A DNA stretch of 64,000 bases from Burkholderia sp. lig30 (GCF_000687455.2 NZ_JGVW01000095.1:44486-108485); one strand, 5' to 3'. Positions 17,228 through 26,970 are shown, counted from the first letter of the stretch. Numbers and translations are program-made. The notes: generated by a model from the sequence alone, not told the origin.

Positions 17228-18556
17228 ATGACGACGACTTATCCACTTCACGACGCATTGACGCGCGCCGGCACCGAATTCCCGGCCGAAGCAGACATCG
17301 TGATCGCCGGGGCAGGCATCATGGGCTGCGCGGCCGCCTATTATCTCGCGTTGCGCGGCCTGAAGGCGGTCGTGCTCGACAAGTCCCGGATCGCCGGGCA
17401 GCAGTCCACGCGCGCGTGGGGCTTCGTGCGCCAGCAAGGGCGCGAGGCGGCCGAGGTGCCGCTGATGATGGCGGGCATGCGCATTTGGGAAGGGCTGGAA
17501 GCCGAGCTCGGCTTCGACCTCGAATGGCGGCAGGGCGGCTGTCTCTATGTTGCGGACAACGAAGCGGACTGGGCGTCGTTCCAGGCGTGGACGCGCGTCG
17601 CGCGCGACCACGGGCTCGACACCCGCACACTCACGCGCGCCGGGATCGACGCACGTGTGAGCGGCCTCGCCGCCCCCGCGCTCGGCGGCCTGTACACCGC
17701 GAGCGACGGACAGGCCGAGCCGCGCCGCGTGGCGGCCGCCTTCGCTGCCCGCGCGGCCGGGGCGGGCGCGCGCTTCTTCGAAGGATGCGGCGTCACGGCG
17801 ATCGAGACGGCGGGCGGCGCGGTCGTCGGCGTCGTGACCGAGCGCGGCGCGATCCGCACGTCGCGCGTGATCTGCGCGGCCGGCGCGACGAGTTTCCGGC
17901 TGCTCGACGGAGTCGGCATCCGCTTGCCGCAGCAGGCGGTGCGCGGCACCTGCATGCGCACCAACGTGCTGCCGCCGGTTTCCGCCGCGACGATCTGGGG
18001 GCACGGGCTCGGAATTCGCCAGCGCAGCAGCGGCGCGATCAATCTTGCCGACGACATGCAGGTCGACGTCGACCTGACGCTCGGCCACCTGCGCGGCCTG
18101 AGCCAGTTCTTTCCCGGGTTCCTCGCGCAGCGCGAGAAGTTCCGGCTGCGGCTGAACGGCGCCGCCTGGCGCGACGCGGCAGCGCGGCTGTCCGGCCGCC
18201 TCGGGCCGATCGAGCCGCGCGATCCGCAGCCGCAGCCGAATCGCGCGCACCCGCCACGCGCGCTCGCGAAACTCAAGGCGATCTTCCCGGCGTTGAAGGA
18301 CGCGCAGATCGTCGAGACCTGGGCCGGGCTGATCGACGTGCTGCCGGACGGCATCCCGGTGATCGACGCGCCGGGCACGCCGGGCGGGCTGCTGATCGCA
18401 ACGGGGTTTTGCGGGCACGGCTTCGCAATGGGGCCGATCGTCGGGCGCCTGCTCGCCGAATGGGCCGATACCGGCGCGACGTCGCTGGACCTTCCCGCAT
18501 TCCGCGCAGGGCGTTTCGCCGACGGGACGATGGTGCGGCCCAGAAGCATGCTGTGA
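17228..18556 (+). CDS. DAO-family FAD-dependent oxidoreductase
   Basis: A 442-residue D-amino-acid-oxidase-fold flavoprotein with an N-terminal dinucleotide-binding motif GAGIMG (residues 28-33) and a C-terminal conserved GFCGHGFAMGP segment. The family oxidises amines or amino acids to imines. Close relatives include D-amino-acid dehydrogenases and opine oxidase subunits, so the substrate is open. The ATG at 17228 (MTTTYPLHDALTRAG) was chosen because upstream in-frame residues are not conserved. It is monocistronic and divergent from the BetR-type regulator. Confidence 0.82.
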   Translation: MTTTYPLHDALTRAGTEFPAEADIVIAGAGIMGCAAAYYLALRGLKAVVLDKSRIAGQQSTRAWGFVRQQGREAAEVPLMMAGMRIWEGLEAELGFDLEWRQGGCLYVADNEADWASFQAWTRVARDHGLDTRTLTRAGIDARVSGLAAPALGGLYTASDGQAEPRRVAAAFAARAAGAGARFFEGCGVTAIETAGGAVVGVVTERGAIRTSRVICAAGATSFRLLDGVGIRLPQQAVRGTCMRTNVLPPVSAATIWGHGLGIRQRSSGAINLADDMQVDVDLTLGHLRGLSQFFPGFLAQREKFRLRLNGAAWRDAAARLSGRLGPIEPRDPQPQPNRAHPPRALAKLKAIFPALKDAQIVETWAGLIDVLPDGIPVIDAPGTPGGLLIATGFCGHGFAMGPIVGRLLAEWADTGATSLDLPAFRAGRFADGTMVRPRSML

Positions 18557-18658
18557 CGCCGCCGCACGCTGCGCTTGCCTGCCGTTGACGGGCGAGCCGG
18601 CGCCGCTTCGCGGCGTCTCGTCGTAAAATCGGGTCCATATCGTTCAGGAGACACCCCG

Positions 18659-19753
18659 TTGGCCTCGTCGCCCGCTCAACGCCGGTCGTTGCGCTTCCGC
18701 CTGCGCCGCGCCCGCAATCCGTGGCAGGCGCCGCGCACACGCACGCTGTTTACGCGCCCCGCGACGTCGCCGCGGCGCACGCTGCTGGTGCGGCTGTGCT
18801 TCGTCGTGTTTCTGTGCTCGCTCGCGTTCCTCGTTCTCTACCTGGACCGCGACGGCTTGCGCGACACGACCAAGAGCACGCCGATGACCGTCGCAGACCT
18901 GATCTATTTCACGATGGTCACGGTCGCGACGGTCGGCTACGGCGACATCGTGCCCGTCACCGCACGGGCGCGCCTGATCGACGCCTTCTTCATTGTGCCG
19001 ATCCGCATCGGCATCTGGTTCGTTTTCCTGGGCACGGCCTATCAGTTCGTGATCCAGCGCGTGATCGAGGAATTCCGCATGAAGCGCCTGCAAAAGCAAC
19101 TGACCGATCACATCGTCGTGTGCGGCTACGGCCTCTCCGGCTCGATCGCCGTGCGCGAGCTGCTCGAAAGCGGCGTCGATCCGGCGACCGTCATCGTGAT
19201 CGACGCGCAGCAGCAGGCGATCGAGGCGGCGACGTCGCTCGGCGTGGCCGGCCTGCTCGGCGATCCCGCGCAGGAGGATCTGCTGCAGCAGGCGCAGGTG
19301 CGTGAGGCCAAGGCCGTGATCATTTCGGTGACCGACGATCCGACCGCAATCCTGCTGACGCTGTCAGTGCGCAGCATCGCACCCGACACGAAGATCGTCG
19401 TGCGGATTCAGGAGAATCTCTATCAGCGCCAGTTGCGCCAGGCGGGCGCGGACGTGATCGTGTCGTCGACGAAGATCGGCGCGCTGTTGCTCGCCGACGC
19501 GGTCAGCAGCCGCTATATCGTGCCGTTCGTCAACGACATGCTGTCGACGCGCGGCCGCGCGACGCTGCTGGAGCGGCTTGCCGCGCCGCACGAGATCGGC
19601 TGCATGTCGAACGCGGTGCCGGGCGCGCTGATCGTCCGGCTCGACCGTGGCGGCAAGGTCCATTCGTTCTACGAAGACCCGCCGTGCCGCATCGAGGCGG
19701 GCGACACGCTCGTCGTGATCCAGTCCGCGCGGATTCCCGATCCGGATGTGTGA
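18659..19753 (+). CDS. Potassium channel protein with TrkA-N (RCK) domain
   Basis: A 364-residue two-helix channel subunit. TM1 is at about residues 42-62. The pore loop has the selectivity filter TVGYGD (91-96), and TM2 is at about 110-135. A cytoplasmic Rossmann RCK domain (CGYGLSG at 155-161) and a C-terminal TrkA-C-like region follow. It should conduct K+ across the inner membrane, gated by a ligand bound to RCK. The TTG at 18659 is the chosen start because AGGAG lies 8 nt upstream. It translates as MASSPAQRRSLRFRLRRARN, a basic cytoplasmic tail. Confidence 0.88.
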   Translation: MASSPAQRRSLRFRLRRARNPWQAPRTRTLFTRPATSPRRTLLVRLCFVVFLCSLAFLVLYLDRDGLRDTTKSTPMTVADLIYFTMVTVATVGYGDIVPVTARARLIDAFFIVPIRIGIWFVFLGTAYQFVIQRVIEEFRMKRLQKQLTDHIVVCGYGLSGSIAVRELLESGVDPATVIVIDAQQQAIEAATSLGVAGLLGDPAQEDLLQQAQVREAKAVIISVTDDPTAILLTLSVRSIAPDTKIVVRIQENLYQRQLRQAGADVIVSSTKIGALLLADAVSSRYIVPFVNDMLSTRGRATLLERLAAPHEIGCMSNAVPGALIVRLDRGGKVHSFYEDPPCRIEAGDTLVVIQSARIPDPDV

Positions 19754-19852
19754 GCGTCGCCAATGCGCGACACCCCGAAGCGACCTGCGACCCCGTCGAA
19801 GCGGCGTGAGATCCGGTTCGGGCTGAATGGCGCGACGGTGGCCGGTCGGCCA

Positions 19853-21388
19853 TCAACCAAGCCGGAACACCGACACGGCGGACCTCAGACGTGCCGCCTG
19901 TTCGTCGAGCGATGACGCGGCCGCCGCGGCCTGTTCCACGAGCGCGGCGTTCTGCTGAGTGACTTCATCCATTTGCGTGACGGCCTTGCTGACCTGCTCG
20001 ATGCCGGTACTTTGCTCGTCGGAGGCGGCCGAAATCTCGCCCATGATGTCGGCAACCCGGCCGATCGATCGGACGATTTCCGTCATGCGCTCACCTGCCA
20101 CGTCGACGAGACGGCTGCCGCTGCCGACCTTGTCGACCGATACCTCGATCAGCGCCTTGATGTCTTTCGCGGCCGCCGCGCTGCGCTGGGCGAGCGAGCG
20201 GACCTCCGACGCGACGACGGCGAACCCCCGTCCTTCCTCGCCGGCTCGCGCCGCTTCGACCGCCGCGTTGAGCGCAAGGATGTTCGTCTGGAACGCAATG
20301 CTCTCGATCGTGGCGGTAATGTCGGCGATCCGCGCGGACTGATCCGAAATCTGCCGCATCGTCTCGACCACTTCCTGCACGGCCGTACTGCCGAGCTCGG
20401 TCGCGTTCTTTACGGTGTTCACGAGGCCATTGGCCTGGCGCGCGTTCTCGGCGTTCTGTTTCACCGTCGCGGTGATCTGCTCCATGCTCGCAGCCGTTTC
20501 CTGTAGCGAGGCGGCCTGTTCCTCCGTGCGTTGCGAGAGATCGAGGTTGCCTTGCGCGATCTTGCCGGCGCCGGCGGCGATCGAGTGGCTCGCCGACTGG
20601 ATTTCGGCGATCGTCGCGGCGAGCCGCGCCTTCATGTCGCCGAGCGCCGCGAGCAGGCTGCCCTGGCCGGCTTTCGTCGCGTCGAACGCCACGTCCAGAT
20701 TGCCCGCGGCGATTCGGCTCGCGACGTGCGTCGCATGCGCCGGCTCGCCGCCCAGCGTGCGCCTGACGCTGCGCAGGACGGTCCATGCGATGGTCGAAAG
20801 GGCCGCGGCGATGGCGAGCGCGATGGCGCCGAGCACAGTCGCGAGCCGGGCGAACGCTGCGTCGATGTCGTCGTAGAAGAAGCCGGTGCCGATCCACCAG
20901 TCCCAGTCCGGAATGGCGACCACGCCCTGGAGCTTCGGCTCCGCCTCTGCTCCGGGGCTGCGCTTGACCAGCACGTCGACGAGCGCGAAATGCGAGCGCG
21001 CCATCCCGGCGCGATAGGCGTCGCTGTCGGACAGGCCGTCGGTCGTGCGGTTGCCTTTGGCCCTGGTGCCGATGAACTTCGCGTTCGGGTGAACGAGATT
21101 GATGCCGTCGGCGGTCGTGGCCCAGTAGTAGCTTTTCGCATTCGCGTTGAGTTGCGACAGCGCTGCTTTCGCCTGCTGCCGGGCCTGATCGCGCGTAAGG
21201 GTTCCGCGGGCCTGCAGCTCCCTGTATGAGTTGACCAGATGTTCGGCCTTCGTCAGCAGGATGACGATCTCTTCACGACGGCTGTCGATCAAGGCGCCGC
21301 GCAGCGTCTGCAATGCCATGACAGCGAGTAGCGCGACGCCGAGCAGCGCGGCGACGACGAGCAGCAGCAATTTCGTGGACAATTTCAT
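19853..21388 (-). CDS. Methyl-accepting chemotaxis protein with Cache sensor
   Basis: A 511-residue chemoreceptor. TM1 is at residues ~7-29, and a periplasmic single-Cache (sCache_2-like) domain at ~33-175 contains [17 protein letters not shown] and [17 protein letters not shown]2, HAMP and a signalling domain with [20 protein letters not shown] follow. Such Cache domains often bind small carboxylates, but the ligand is unknown here. The ATG at 21388 ([12 protein letters not shown]) has AGG 7 nt upstream and follows a near-consensus sigma-28 promoter by 34 nt, tying it to the flagellar regulon. No C-terminal pentapeptide is seen. Confidence 0.93.
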   Translation of the reverse strand: MKLSTKLLLLVVAALLGVALLAVMALQTLRGALIDSRREEIVILLTKAEHLVNSYRELQARGTLTRDQARQQAKAALSQLNANAKSYYWATTADGINLVHPNAKFIGTRAKGNRTTDGLSDSDAYRAGMARSHFALVDVLVKRSPGAEAEPKLQGVVAIPDWDWWIGTGFFYDDIDAAFARLATVLGAIALAIAAALSTIAWTVLRSVRRTLGGEPAHATHVASRIAAGNLDVAFDATKAGQGSLLAALGDMKARLAATIAEIQSASHSIAAGAGKIAQGNLDLSQRTEEQAASLQETAASMEQITATVKQNAENARQANGLVNTVKNATELGSTAVQEVVETMRQISDQSARIADITATIESIAFQTNILALNAAVEAARAGEEGRGFAVVASEVRSLAQRSAAAAKDIKALIEVSVDKVGSGSRLVDVAGERMTEIVRSIGRVADIMGEISAASDEQSTGIEQVSKAVTQMDEVTQQNAALVEQAAAAASSLDEQAARLRSAVSVFRLG

Positions 21389-21784
21389 CGGGGTGCCTGT
21401 CAATGTTAACCATTTGGTACACATATCGGCCCTGGATGCGCAACCTTGAGCGGTATCGCTTCAGTAATAACCCGAGATTCGTGCGCTGATCGCACGCGGG
21501 CGATCCATTCAGGGAGGGCGATGCATGGCTTTTCCCCTCCGATGCCGTCCGCTGAAAAGTCAGCGGAGAGGTTTCGGGAGAAATCTTGTCAGGAAGAAAT
21601 CGCGGTTCGCCGAGGAACCGATAATCGGGGGGCTTGGAGGAAGCCGGCGCGGGCATGACGGTCGGGGACGTATGCCGGAAGCACGGCATATCCGATGCGA
21701 TGTCCTATATATATGGACTGCATCCGGGTTCGAGCCGGCGATCGGAGTGCCGCCGCGGCGCCGCAGCCCGGCGGCGCGGCCGCG
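21389..21784. other. Intergenic region upstream of the Cache chemoreceptor gene
   Basis: This 396-nt stretch carries the sigma-28 promoter (21423-21449). It also has a perfect 7-bp inverted repeat TATGCCG/CGGCATA around 6 nt (21671-21690) and an AT-rich GTCC-TATATATAT-GGAC element (21702-21718). The last two lie after the esterase stop on the minus strand and could end its transcript, though neither is followed by a T-run. No gene was supported here. Confidence 0.5.
21423..21449 (-). promoter_or_regulatory. Sigma-28 (FliA) promoter of the Cache chemoreceptor gene
   Basis: On the minus strand the sequence reads TCAAGGTT, 11 nt, GCCGATAT. The -10 matches the sigma-28 GCCGATAA at 7 of 8 positions and spacing is exact. 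It ends 34 nt before the ATG at 21388. Confidence 0.8.
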
Positions 21785-22630
21785 TCACTTCACGCAGTCG
21801 AGCGTGTACTTGAGCGCCGGCCCGATGAGGCCGCGCCAGACGTCCCACGTGTGGCCGCCGTCGACGATGCGCAGTTCGGCCGGATTCTGCGCGCGCCGCA
21901 GCTGCGTATAGAGCACGCTCGATTCGGCCTGGATCGTCAGGTCGTCGTCGCCTGCGGCGATGAACATCGGCACGCGCCAGGTGCGCCCGAAGTAGCCGCG
22001 CCACAGCGCCGGATAGTTCAGCTCGTGCCAGACCCTCGCCTCGAACTGCTTGTCGCCGAACACGCCGACATAGCGGGCCGCCGAGTTCAGCGGCGGCTCG
22101 TTCGAGTAGATCGCGGGGCTCAGCAGCATCGCGCCGCAGAACAGGCCCGGCTCGAGCAGCGCGAAGCGCAGCGCGCCGAAGCCGCCCATCGACACGCCGC
22201 CGATCGCGCGCCCCGCGCGCTGGTTCGACACCGCGAAATGCCCTTCGACGTCTGGCAGCAGGTCGTTGAGGAACGCGCTTTGCATCCGCTCCTTGCGGTC
22301 GACGTACCAGTCGGTGCCGCCCTGCGGCATGACGATCACGACGGGGGGGATGTCGTGCCGCTCGATCAGCGCGTCGGCCGTCACCTGCAGCCGGCCCTGG
22401 GTGATCCAGTCGTTGGCATTGCCGGCATTGCCGTGCAGCAGGTACAGCACCGGGTAGCGCGCGCCCTCCGGGTTGTAGCCGGGCGGCAGGTAGACCGTAT
22501 ACGGCCATTCGCGCTGCAGCGACTCGGAGTGGAACGAGCGGGTGACGATGCTGCTGTCGGCGGTCGCCTGGGCGGATTCGACGAAGCCGGCGGTCAGGAT
22601 GGCGGTGAGCAGAAGGATGAGTCGGCGCAT
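21785..22630 (-). CDS. Secreted esterase of the alpha/beta-hydrolase (esterase D / PF00756) family
   Basis: A 281-residue exported hydrolase. It has a cleavable signal peptide (MRRLILLLTAILTAGFVESAQA), an oxyanion segment LYLLHGNAG, the nucleophile elbow GVSMGGFGA, a likely acid in AAGDDD and a catalytic His in DGGHTWDVW. It should hydrolyse esters in the periplasm or outside the cell. The ATG at 22630 gives a clean signal peptide; another in-frame ATG lies at 22657. It follows opgC by 59 nt on the same strand and may be co-transcribed, so a link to envelope glucans is possible but unproven. Confidence 0.85.
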   Translation of the reverse strand: MRRLILLLTAILTAGFVESAQATADSSIVTRSFHSESLQREWPYTVYLPPGYNPEGARYPVLYLLHGNAGNANDWITQGRLQVTADALIERHDIPPVVIVMPQGGTDWYVDRKERMQSAFLNDLLPDVEGHFAVSNQRAGRAIGGVSMGGFGALRFALLEPGLFCGAMLLSPAIYSNEPPLNSAARYVGVFGDKQFEARVWHELNYPALWRGYFGRTWRVPMFIAAGDDDLTIQAESSVLYTQLRRAQNPAELRIVDGGHTWDVWRGLIGPALKYTLDCVK

Positions 22631-22689
22631 GGCAAGCGTGATCGAAAGGGCGCCCATATCCTAGCAGCGCCGGGCGTCCGCCGCGAGCG

Positions 22690-23787
22690 TCATCGCCGTG
22701 CGCGAAACGGCAGCCGCTGCACGAGCGGCGCATAGAGCTTCGCGACCAGGTACAGAAGGCCCATCGCGACCACGTCCGCGGTCAGCCCGAGCGGCACGTC
22801 CAGGTAGCCGTCGGTGGCCGCGTACAGCAGCGAGTCGACCGCGAGCGAGATCGCCGTGCCGGCGACGAAGCACAGGAGGCCTTGGCGTCCGATCGTGCCG
22901 ATCCACGGCATCGCATGCGCGACCTTCTTCATCCAGCCGAGGTGGACGAGCTTGGCCGCGAGCCACGCGATCCCGAGAAAGTTGACGAGCCGCAGCACGC
23001 CGAGGTTCTGCTTGATCGACGGATCGGCCGGGAACGGCTCGATGCGCAGCCGGTAATATGCGCCCGCGATGACGATCGCGACCGCGGCGGCGGTGACGAG
23101 CCAGCCTTGCGGCTTGCGGGCGAGCGTCTGGTAGACGGGCTGGCAGCGCGAGATCACGCCGAACACGAACAGGACCTGCCACGCGAACGGGTTGAAGTCC
23201 CATGTCGCGCCGTCGACGGTCGGCAGATAGTGCGCGGCATGGCGCGCGGTGAACCACAGCGACGTGCTGAACGCGAGCAGCAGCCACGGCTGGGTGCGCG
23301 CGAGCGGCAGCGCGAGCGGCACGAGCAACGCGAAGAACGCGTACATCGGCAGCACCGACGCCAGGTAGGGCTGGCGCCTGAACAGCAGGATGTCGCGCAG
23401 CGCGGCGAGCGGCTTTTCCATCAGCCCGTCGAGATCGTTGGTCGGCATGTTCGGGCCGTCGATCGAGAATGCGTTCAGCGCGGCCGTGATGAGCAGCATC
23501 AGGCCGGCCGTGACGAGAAAGGCCCGGTAGATTTCAAACGAGCGTTTGATGAAGCGCTGGCGCGCGGCCGCCGCGTCGTGCCGCTCGACGAGCGAGTTGT
23601 ACGCGATCGCGGTCGCAAAGCCGCCGAGGAACACGAACACCTCGGCGGCGTCGCACAACGCGTACGCGTGCAGCGTGACGCGCGACAGGATGCTGCCGCC
23701 GATGTGGTCGACGACGATCACGAGCAGGACGAGTCCGCGAAAGAAGTCGAGTTCGGCGTAGCGGGCGGGCTTGGCCGGGGCGGTCAT
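22690..23787 (-). CDS. opgC: OpgC-type membrane acyltransferase
   Basis: A 365-residue inner-membrane protein with about ten membrane segments. It has the OpgC pattern near the N-terminus (YAELDFFRGLVLLVIVVDHI, AEVFVFLGG). OpgC proteins add succinyl groups to osmoregulated periplasmic glucans. No opgGH genes are nearby. It precedes the secreted esterase on the same strand. Confidence 0.88.
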   Translation of the reverse strand: MTAPAKPARYAELDFFRGLVLLVIVVDHIGGSILSRVTLHAYALCDAAEVFVFLGGFATAIAYNSLVERHDAAAARQRFIKRSFEIYRAFLVTAGLMLLITAALNAFSIDGPNMPTNDLDGLMEKPLAALRDILLFRRQPYLASVLPMYAFFALLVPLALPLARTQPWLLLAFSTSLWFTARHAAHYLPTVDGATWDFNPFAWQVLFVFGVISRCQPVYQTLARKPQGWLVTAAAVAIVIAGAYYRLRIEPFPADPSIKQNLGVLRLVNFLGIAWLAAKLVHLGWMKKVAHAMPWIGTIGRQGLLCFVAGTAISLAVDSLLYAATDGYLDVPLGLTADVVAMGLLYLVAKLYAPLVQRLPFRARR

Positions 23788-24168
23788 GGGCGCGCCTCCC
23801 GGCGCGCGGCGCGCGCGCGGCCGTGACGGGCCGCGCAGGAATCGCGGTGAAGCATAACTTCGTGAAGAAATGACGAATGAACCCGCATTGTGCCACTGAT
23901 GTGGAAAAAGCCGGGTTTACGCCGATGGCATCGGGGCGTGCCGCGACCCGCAAGGCCGCCCGGAGAGTGGTGCCGCATGGGCAGTTGGCATTACACAACG
24001 CTGCCCGCGCGCGCCATGCACCACGATGGACGTCTGATCGGGGCCGTGACACTATTTTGACGGAATCGCGGCACGCGGCACCGCGCAGGCCGCGATTCGG
24101 GCACGGCACGATAACGCGACGACGCGCCTCGCCGAAGGCGCGCGATACCCGGTTCTGGAGATCGAACA
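23788..24168. other. Divergent opgC-porin intergenic region
   Basis: A 381-nt gap between opgC (minus) and the porin gene (plus). It contains a 10-bp inverted repeat GAATCGCGGC/GCCGCGATTC separated by 16 nt (24063-24098). A second hairpin CGCGCCT-CGCCGA-AGGCGCG (24123-24142) lies just before the porin start. Both would sit in the porin promoter or leader. No gene was found here. Confidence 0.55.
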
Positions 24169-25320
24169 ATGAGAAAACACGTCATTCCGGCGGCAGCGCT
24201 CGCGCTCGCCGCGCCGGCGTTCGCGCAGAGCGGCGTGATGCTCTACGGCCTGATCGACGAGGGGATCAACTACACGAACAACGTCAGCGTGAATGGCGCG
24301 GGGCATGCGAACTACCAGCTCGCGAGCGGCTTCGTGCAAGGCAGCCGGTGGGGCCTGCGCGGCGCGGAGGACCTGGGCGGCGGCCTGAAGGCGATCTTCA
24401 CGCTGGAAAACGGCTTCGACGTGAACACCGGCCATCTGGGCGAGGGCGGCCGCATGTTCGGCCGCCAGGCGTTCGTTGGCCTGACGCACGCGCAATACGG
24501 CGCATTGACCTTCGGCCGCCAGTACGATTCGCTCGTCGACTATCTCGCGCCGTTGACCGCGAACGGCAACTGGGGCGGCACGCTGTTCTCGCACCCGTTC
24601 GACAACGACAACACGGACAACTCGTTCCGGGTGAACAACACGGTCAAGTATGCGAGCCCCGACTGGAACGGCCTGTCGTTCGGCGGCACGTACAGCTTCA
24701 GCAACGGCACGAACTTCGCGAACAACCGCCAGTACAGCATCGGCGCGCAATATTCGCTGGCCGGCCTGCAGGTCGCGGCCGCGTACCTGCAGGCGAACAA
24801 CGCGGGCAACGGCGCGGCAGGCGCGATTGCGGCCGACGACGCGAATTTCACGGCGGCCCGCCTGCGGATCTTCGGCGGCGGCGTCAATTACACGTTCGGC
24901 GCGGCGACGCTCGGCTTCGTCTATACGAAGATGGACGCGAAGAACCCCGTGTCGACCGTGTTTCTGCCGGTAGCGACGTTCTCGGGCCTGGGCCTGACGG
25001 CGACGAAGTTCGACAACTTCGAAGTCGACGGCAAATATCAGCTGACGCCGGATTTCTTCGTCGGCGCGCAGTACGTGTATACCGACGGCAAGTTCGACGC
25101 GGCGAACGGCTCGATCAAGCCGAAATACCACACCGTGGGCCTGATGGCCGACTACAACCTGTCGAAGCGCACCGACGTCTACCTGCAGGGCGCGTGGCAG
25201 CGCGTGACCGGCGACAAGACCGGCACGATCGCCGACGGCGGCTACGTGGTCGGCACCGACGGCCCGTCGTCGTCGCCGAATCAGTTCGCGGTGCGCGCGG
25301 CGATCCGCCACAAGTTCTGA
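24169..25320 (+). CDS. Gram-negative general porin (OmpC/Omp38-like)
   Basis: A 383-residue outer-membrane porin. The signal peptide ends at PAFA before QSGVMLYGLIDEG, the usual start of Burkholderia trimeric porins. Alternating hydrophobic strands suggest a 16-stranded barrel, and the last residue is the C-terminal Phe (RHKF) needed for Bam-dependent insertion. It contains the family element RWGLRGAEDLGGGLKA. GGAG lies 9-12 nt before the ATG. It converges on a LysR regulator; a strong hairpin separates them. Confidence 0.93.
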   Translation: MRKHVIPAAALALAAPAFAQSGVMLYGLIDEGINYTNNVSVNGAGHANYQLASGFVQGSRWGLRGAEDLGGGLKAIFTLENGFDVNTGHLGEGGRMFGRQAFVGLTHAQYGALTFGRQYDSLVDYLAPLTANGNWGGTLFSHPFDNDNTDNSFRVNNTVKYASPDWNGLSFGGTYSFSNGTNFANNRQYSIGAQYSLAGLQVAAAYLQANNAGNGAAGAIAADDANFTAARLRIFGGGVNYTFGAATLGFVYTKMDAKNPVSTVFLPVATFSGLGLTATKFDNFEVDGKYQLTPDFFVGAQYVYTDGKFDAANGSIKPKYHTVGLMADYNLSKRTDVYLQGAWQRVTGDKTGTIADGGYVVGTDGPSSSPNQFAVRAAIRHKF

Positions 25321-25331
25321 TGCGCGAGGCA

Positions 25332-25363
25332 CGCGCGGCGGGCGCTGCCCCGCCTGCCGCGCG
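25332..25363. terminator. 12-bp hairpin between porin and LysR genes
   Basis: CGCGCGGCGGGC and GCCTGCCGCGCG form a 12-bp stem with one G-U pair and an 8-nt loop in the 55-nt convergent gap. It could serve both genes. No T-run is present. Confidence 0.55.
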
Positions 25364-25375
25364 AGGTGGCGCCAG

Positions 25376-26287
25376 TCAGGCGGCCCGCCCGGGCCGGCCG
25401 AGCGTCTGCGCGAGCCAGTCGACGAAGATCCGCACGCGCGGCGCGAGATGCCGGCCGTGCGGCAATACCACCGACACCGGCAACGGCGCGGCATTCCATT
25501 CCGGCAGCACTTCCACCAGCGTTCCGTTCGCGAGCGGCGTGTCGAGGCCGTCGCGCGGCGCCTGGATCATCCCCAGCCCGGCCACGCAGCACGCGAGATA
25601 GGCCTGCGAGCTGTTGACCGATACGATGCTGCGCATCTTCACCGTGTGCATTGCGCCGGTATCCATGTCCGCATATTCCCAGTCCAGCTCGCGGCCGGTC
25701 CGGCTCGAGAAATAGCCGACCGCGACGTGTTCCGGCAGGTCGTCCGGCGAGCGCGGCGTACCGTAGCGCGCAAGATAGCCGCGCGACGCGCAGTTCATCT
25801 GCGCCATTTCGCCGATGCGCCGCGCGACGAGCGACGTGTCGCTGAGCGCGCCGACCCGCACCGCGCAGTCGATGCCGTCGGCGACCAGGTCGACGAAGCG
25901 GTCGGTTGTGCTCATCACGACGCGCAGGTCCGGAAAGTTCGCATGAAAACCCGGCAGCGCCGGAATGACCGCGTTCAGCGCAAAACGCTCCGGCAGATCG
26001 ACACGGATCACGCCGCGCGGCGACGTGCCGGCTTCCTCGAACAGCGTTTCCGCGTCGTCGAGATCGGCCAGCAGGCGGACGCATCGTTCGTAGTACGCCG
26101 CACCCTCGGCGGTCAGCGCGACACGGCGCGTCGTGCGTTGCAGCAGCCGGATCTTCAGATGCCGTTCGAGGTACTGGACGGCGTTGCTGACGGTCGGGCG
26201 CGGCAGTTGCATCTGCTCGGCGGCCTTCGTGAAGCTGCCGAGATGCGCGACGCGCGCAAAGATGCGCATTGCGTGCAGATGGTCCAT
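25376..26287 (-). CDS. LysR-family transcriptional regulator
   Basis: A 303-residue LysR protein. It has an N-terminal winged HTH (FTKAAEQMQLPRPTVSNAVQ) and a C-terminal periplasmic-binding-fold sensor from about residue 88 (RGVIRVDLPERFALNAVIP). It resembles the CrgA/DsdC-like group typical of Burkholderia orphan regulators. Its upstream side opens on a long gene-free region and its downstream side converges on the porin, so no target is evident. Confidence 0.88.
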   Translation of the reverse strand: MDHLHAMRIFARVAHLGSFTKAAEQMQLPRPTVSNAVQYLERHLKIRLLQRTTRRVALTAEGAAYYERCVRLLADLDDAETLFEEAGTSPRGVIRVDLPERFALNAVIPALPGFHANFPDLRVVMSTTDRFVDLVADGIDCAVRVGALSDTSLVARRIGEMAQMNCASRGYLARYGTPRSPDDLPEHVAVGYFSSRTGRELDWEYADMDTGAMHTVKMRSIVSVNSSQAYLACCVAGLGMIQAPRDGLDTPLANGTLVEVLPEWNAAPLPVSVVLPHGRHLAPRVRIFVDWLAQTLGRPGRAA

Positions 26288-26970
26288 GCGGTCTGGAGTC
26301 CTGCGAATGTCGGCCAGACGCCATTGTCAACCCGCATCGAATCGTTTGGTGGATCTTTCGCGTTTATCGACCGCAGATGTGTGGCCAGGGTCGCATCCAT
26401 CGGCCAGCGCTTCGCGGCAGCAATCGTGAAGCGGCGTGACCGCGGTTGGCGCGCGCAAGAGCACGCTGTTGCAGGATCCATCGACTGCGCCATGGATGCA
26501 ACTAACGGTCTGATGCGCCACCCACATCTAAACGGCGGTTCCCGCCGGACGCGCGGCGCGCTCGCGTATCCGGAAATGCAGGTGGCGCACCTCGACAGCG
26601 GGCAGGGGGCAAGGGCCGTGCGTCACGTGTGTGCGCGCTTGGTGTGACCCCGTTAATGCTCGGTGAGCGGACCCGGTCTCGGTCGATTGCCGCCGGCTGC
26701 CTTGCGCGGGCGCATGCCGGCCGGCTTTTGCGGCACGGTGCCCGCGCCGCAACGCGCGCAGCGTGGCGTCCGGCGCCCCTGCCGGAAATTTTTATGCCGG
26801 ACCGAGCGTCAGACGTTCAAGTTTTTCCCGATTTCGCCGTATTACTGAATTGAGCACGACGCAGACACGCGGATCGTTGATCGATTGTTATCAATGCTTG
26901 CATCCGGTTACATGTCGGTCGTTCTATTTTTGAGATGCTTGCAGGATTGTCAACCGGAGTCAGATCGAGC
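26288..26970. other. 683-nt gene-free region
   Basis: No convincing gene was found between the LysR gene (minus) and the NlpD-like gene (plus). The right part is AT-richer than its surroundings. It holds a sigma-28-like element (26817-26843) reading toward the NlpD-like gene and a TTGAT/ATCAA inverted repeat with an 8-nt spacer (26877-26894). The left half reads as non-coding or decayed sequence. Confidence 0.5.
26817..26843 (+). promoter_or_regulatory. Sigma-28-like promoter upstream of the NlpD-like gene
   Basis: TCAAGTTT, 11 nt, GCCGTATT. The -35 and the GCCG core of the -10 match the sigma-28 pattern and the spacing equals that of the chemoreceptor promoters in this window. It ends 127 nt before the ATG at 26971. 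Confidence 0.4.

Noticed and set aside
21389..21784. Possible riboswitch upstream of the Cache chemoreceptor
   Set aside because: No cyclic-di-GMP or other riboswitch core could be recognised. The sigma-28 promoter lies only 34 nt before the start, leaving no room for an aptamer.
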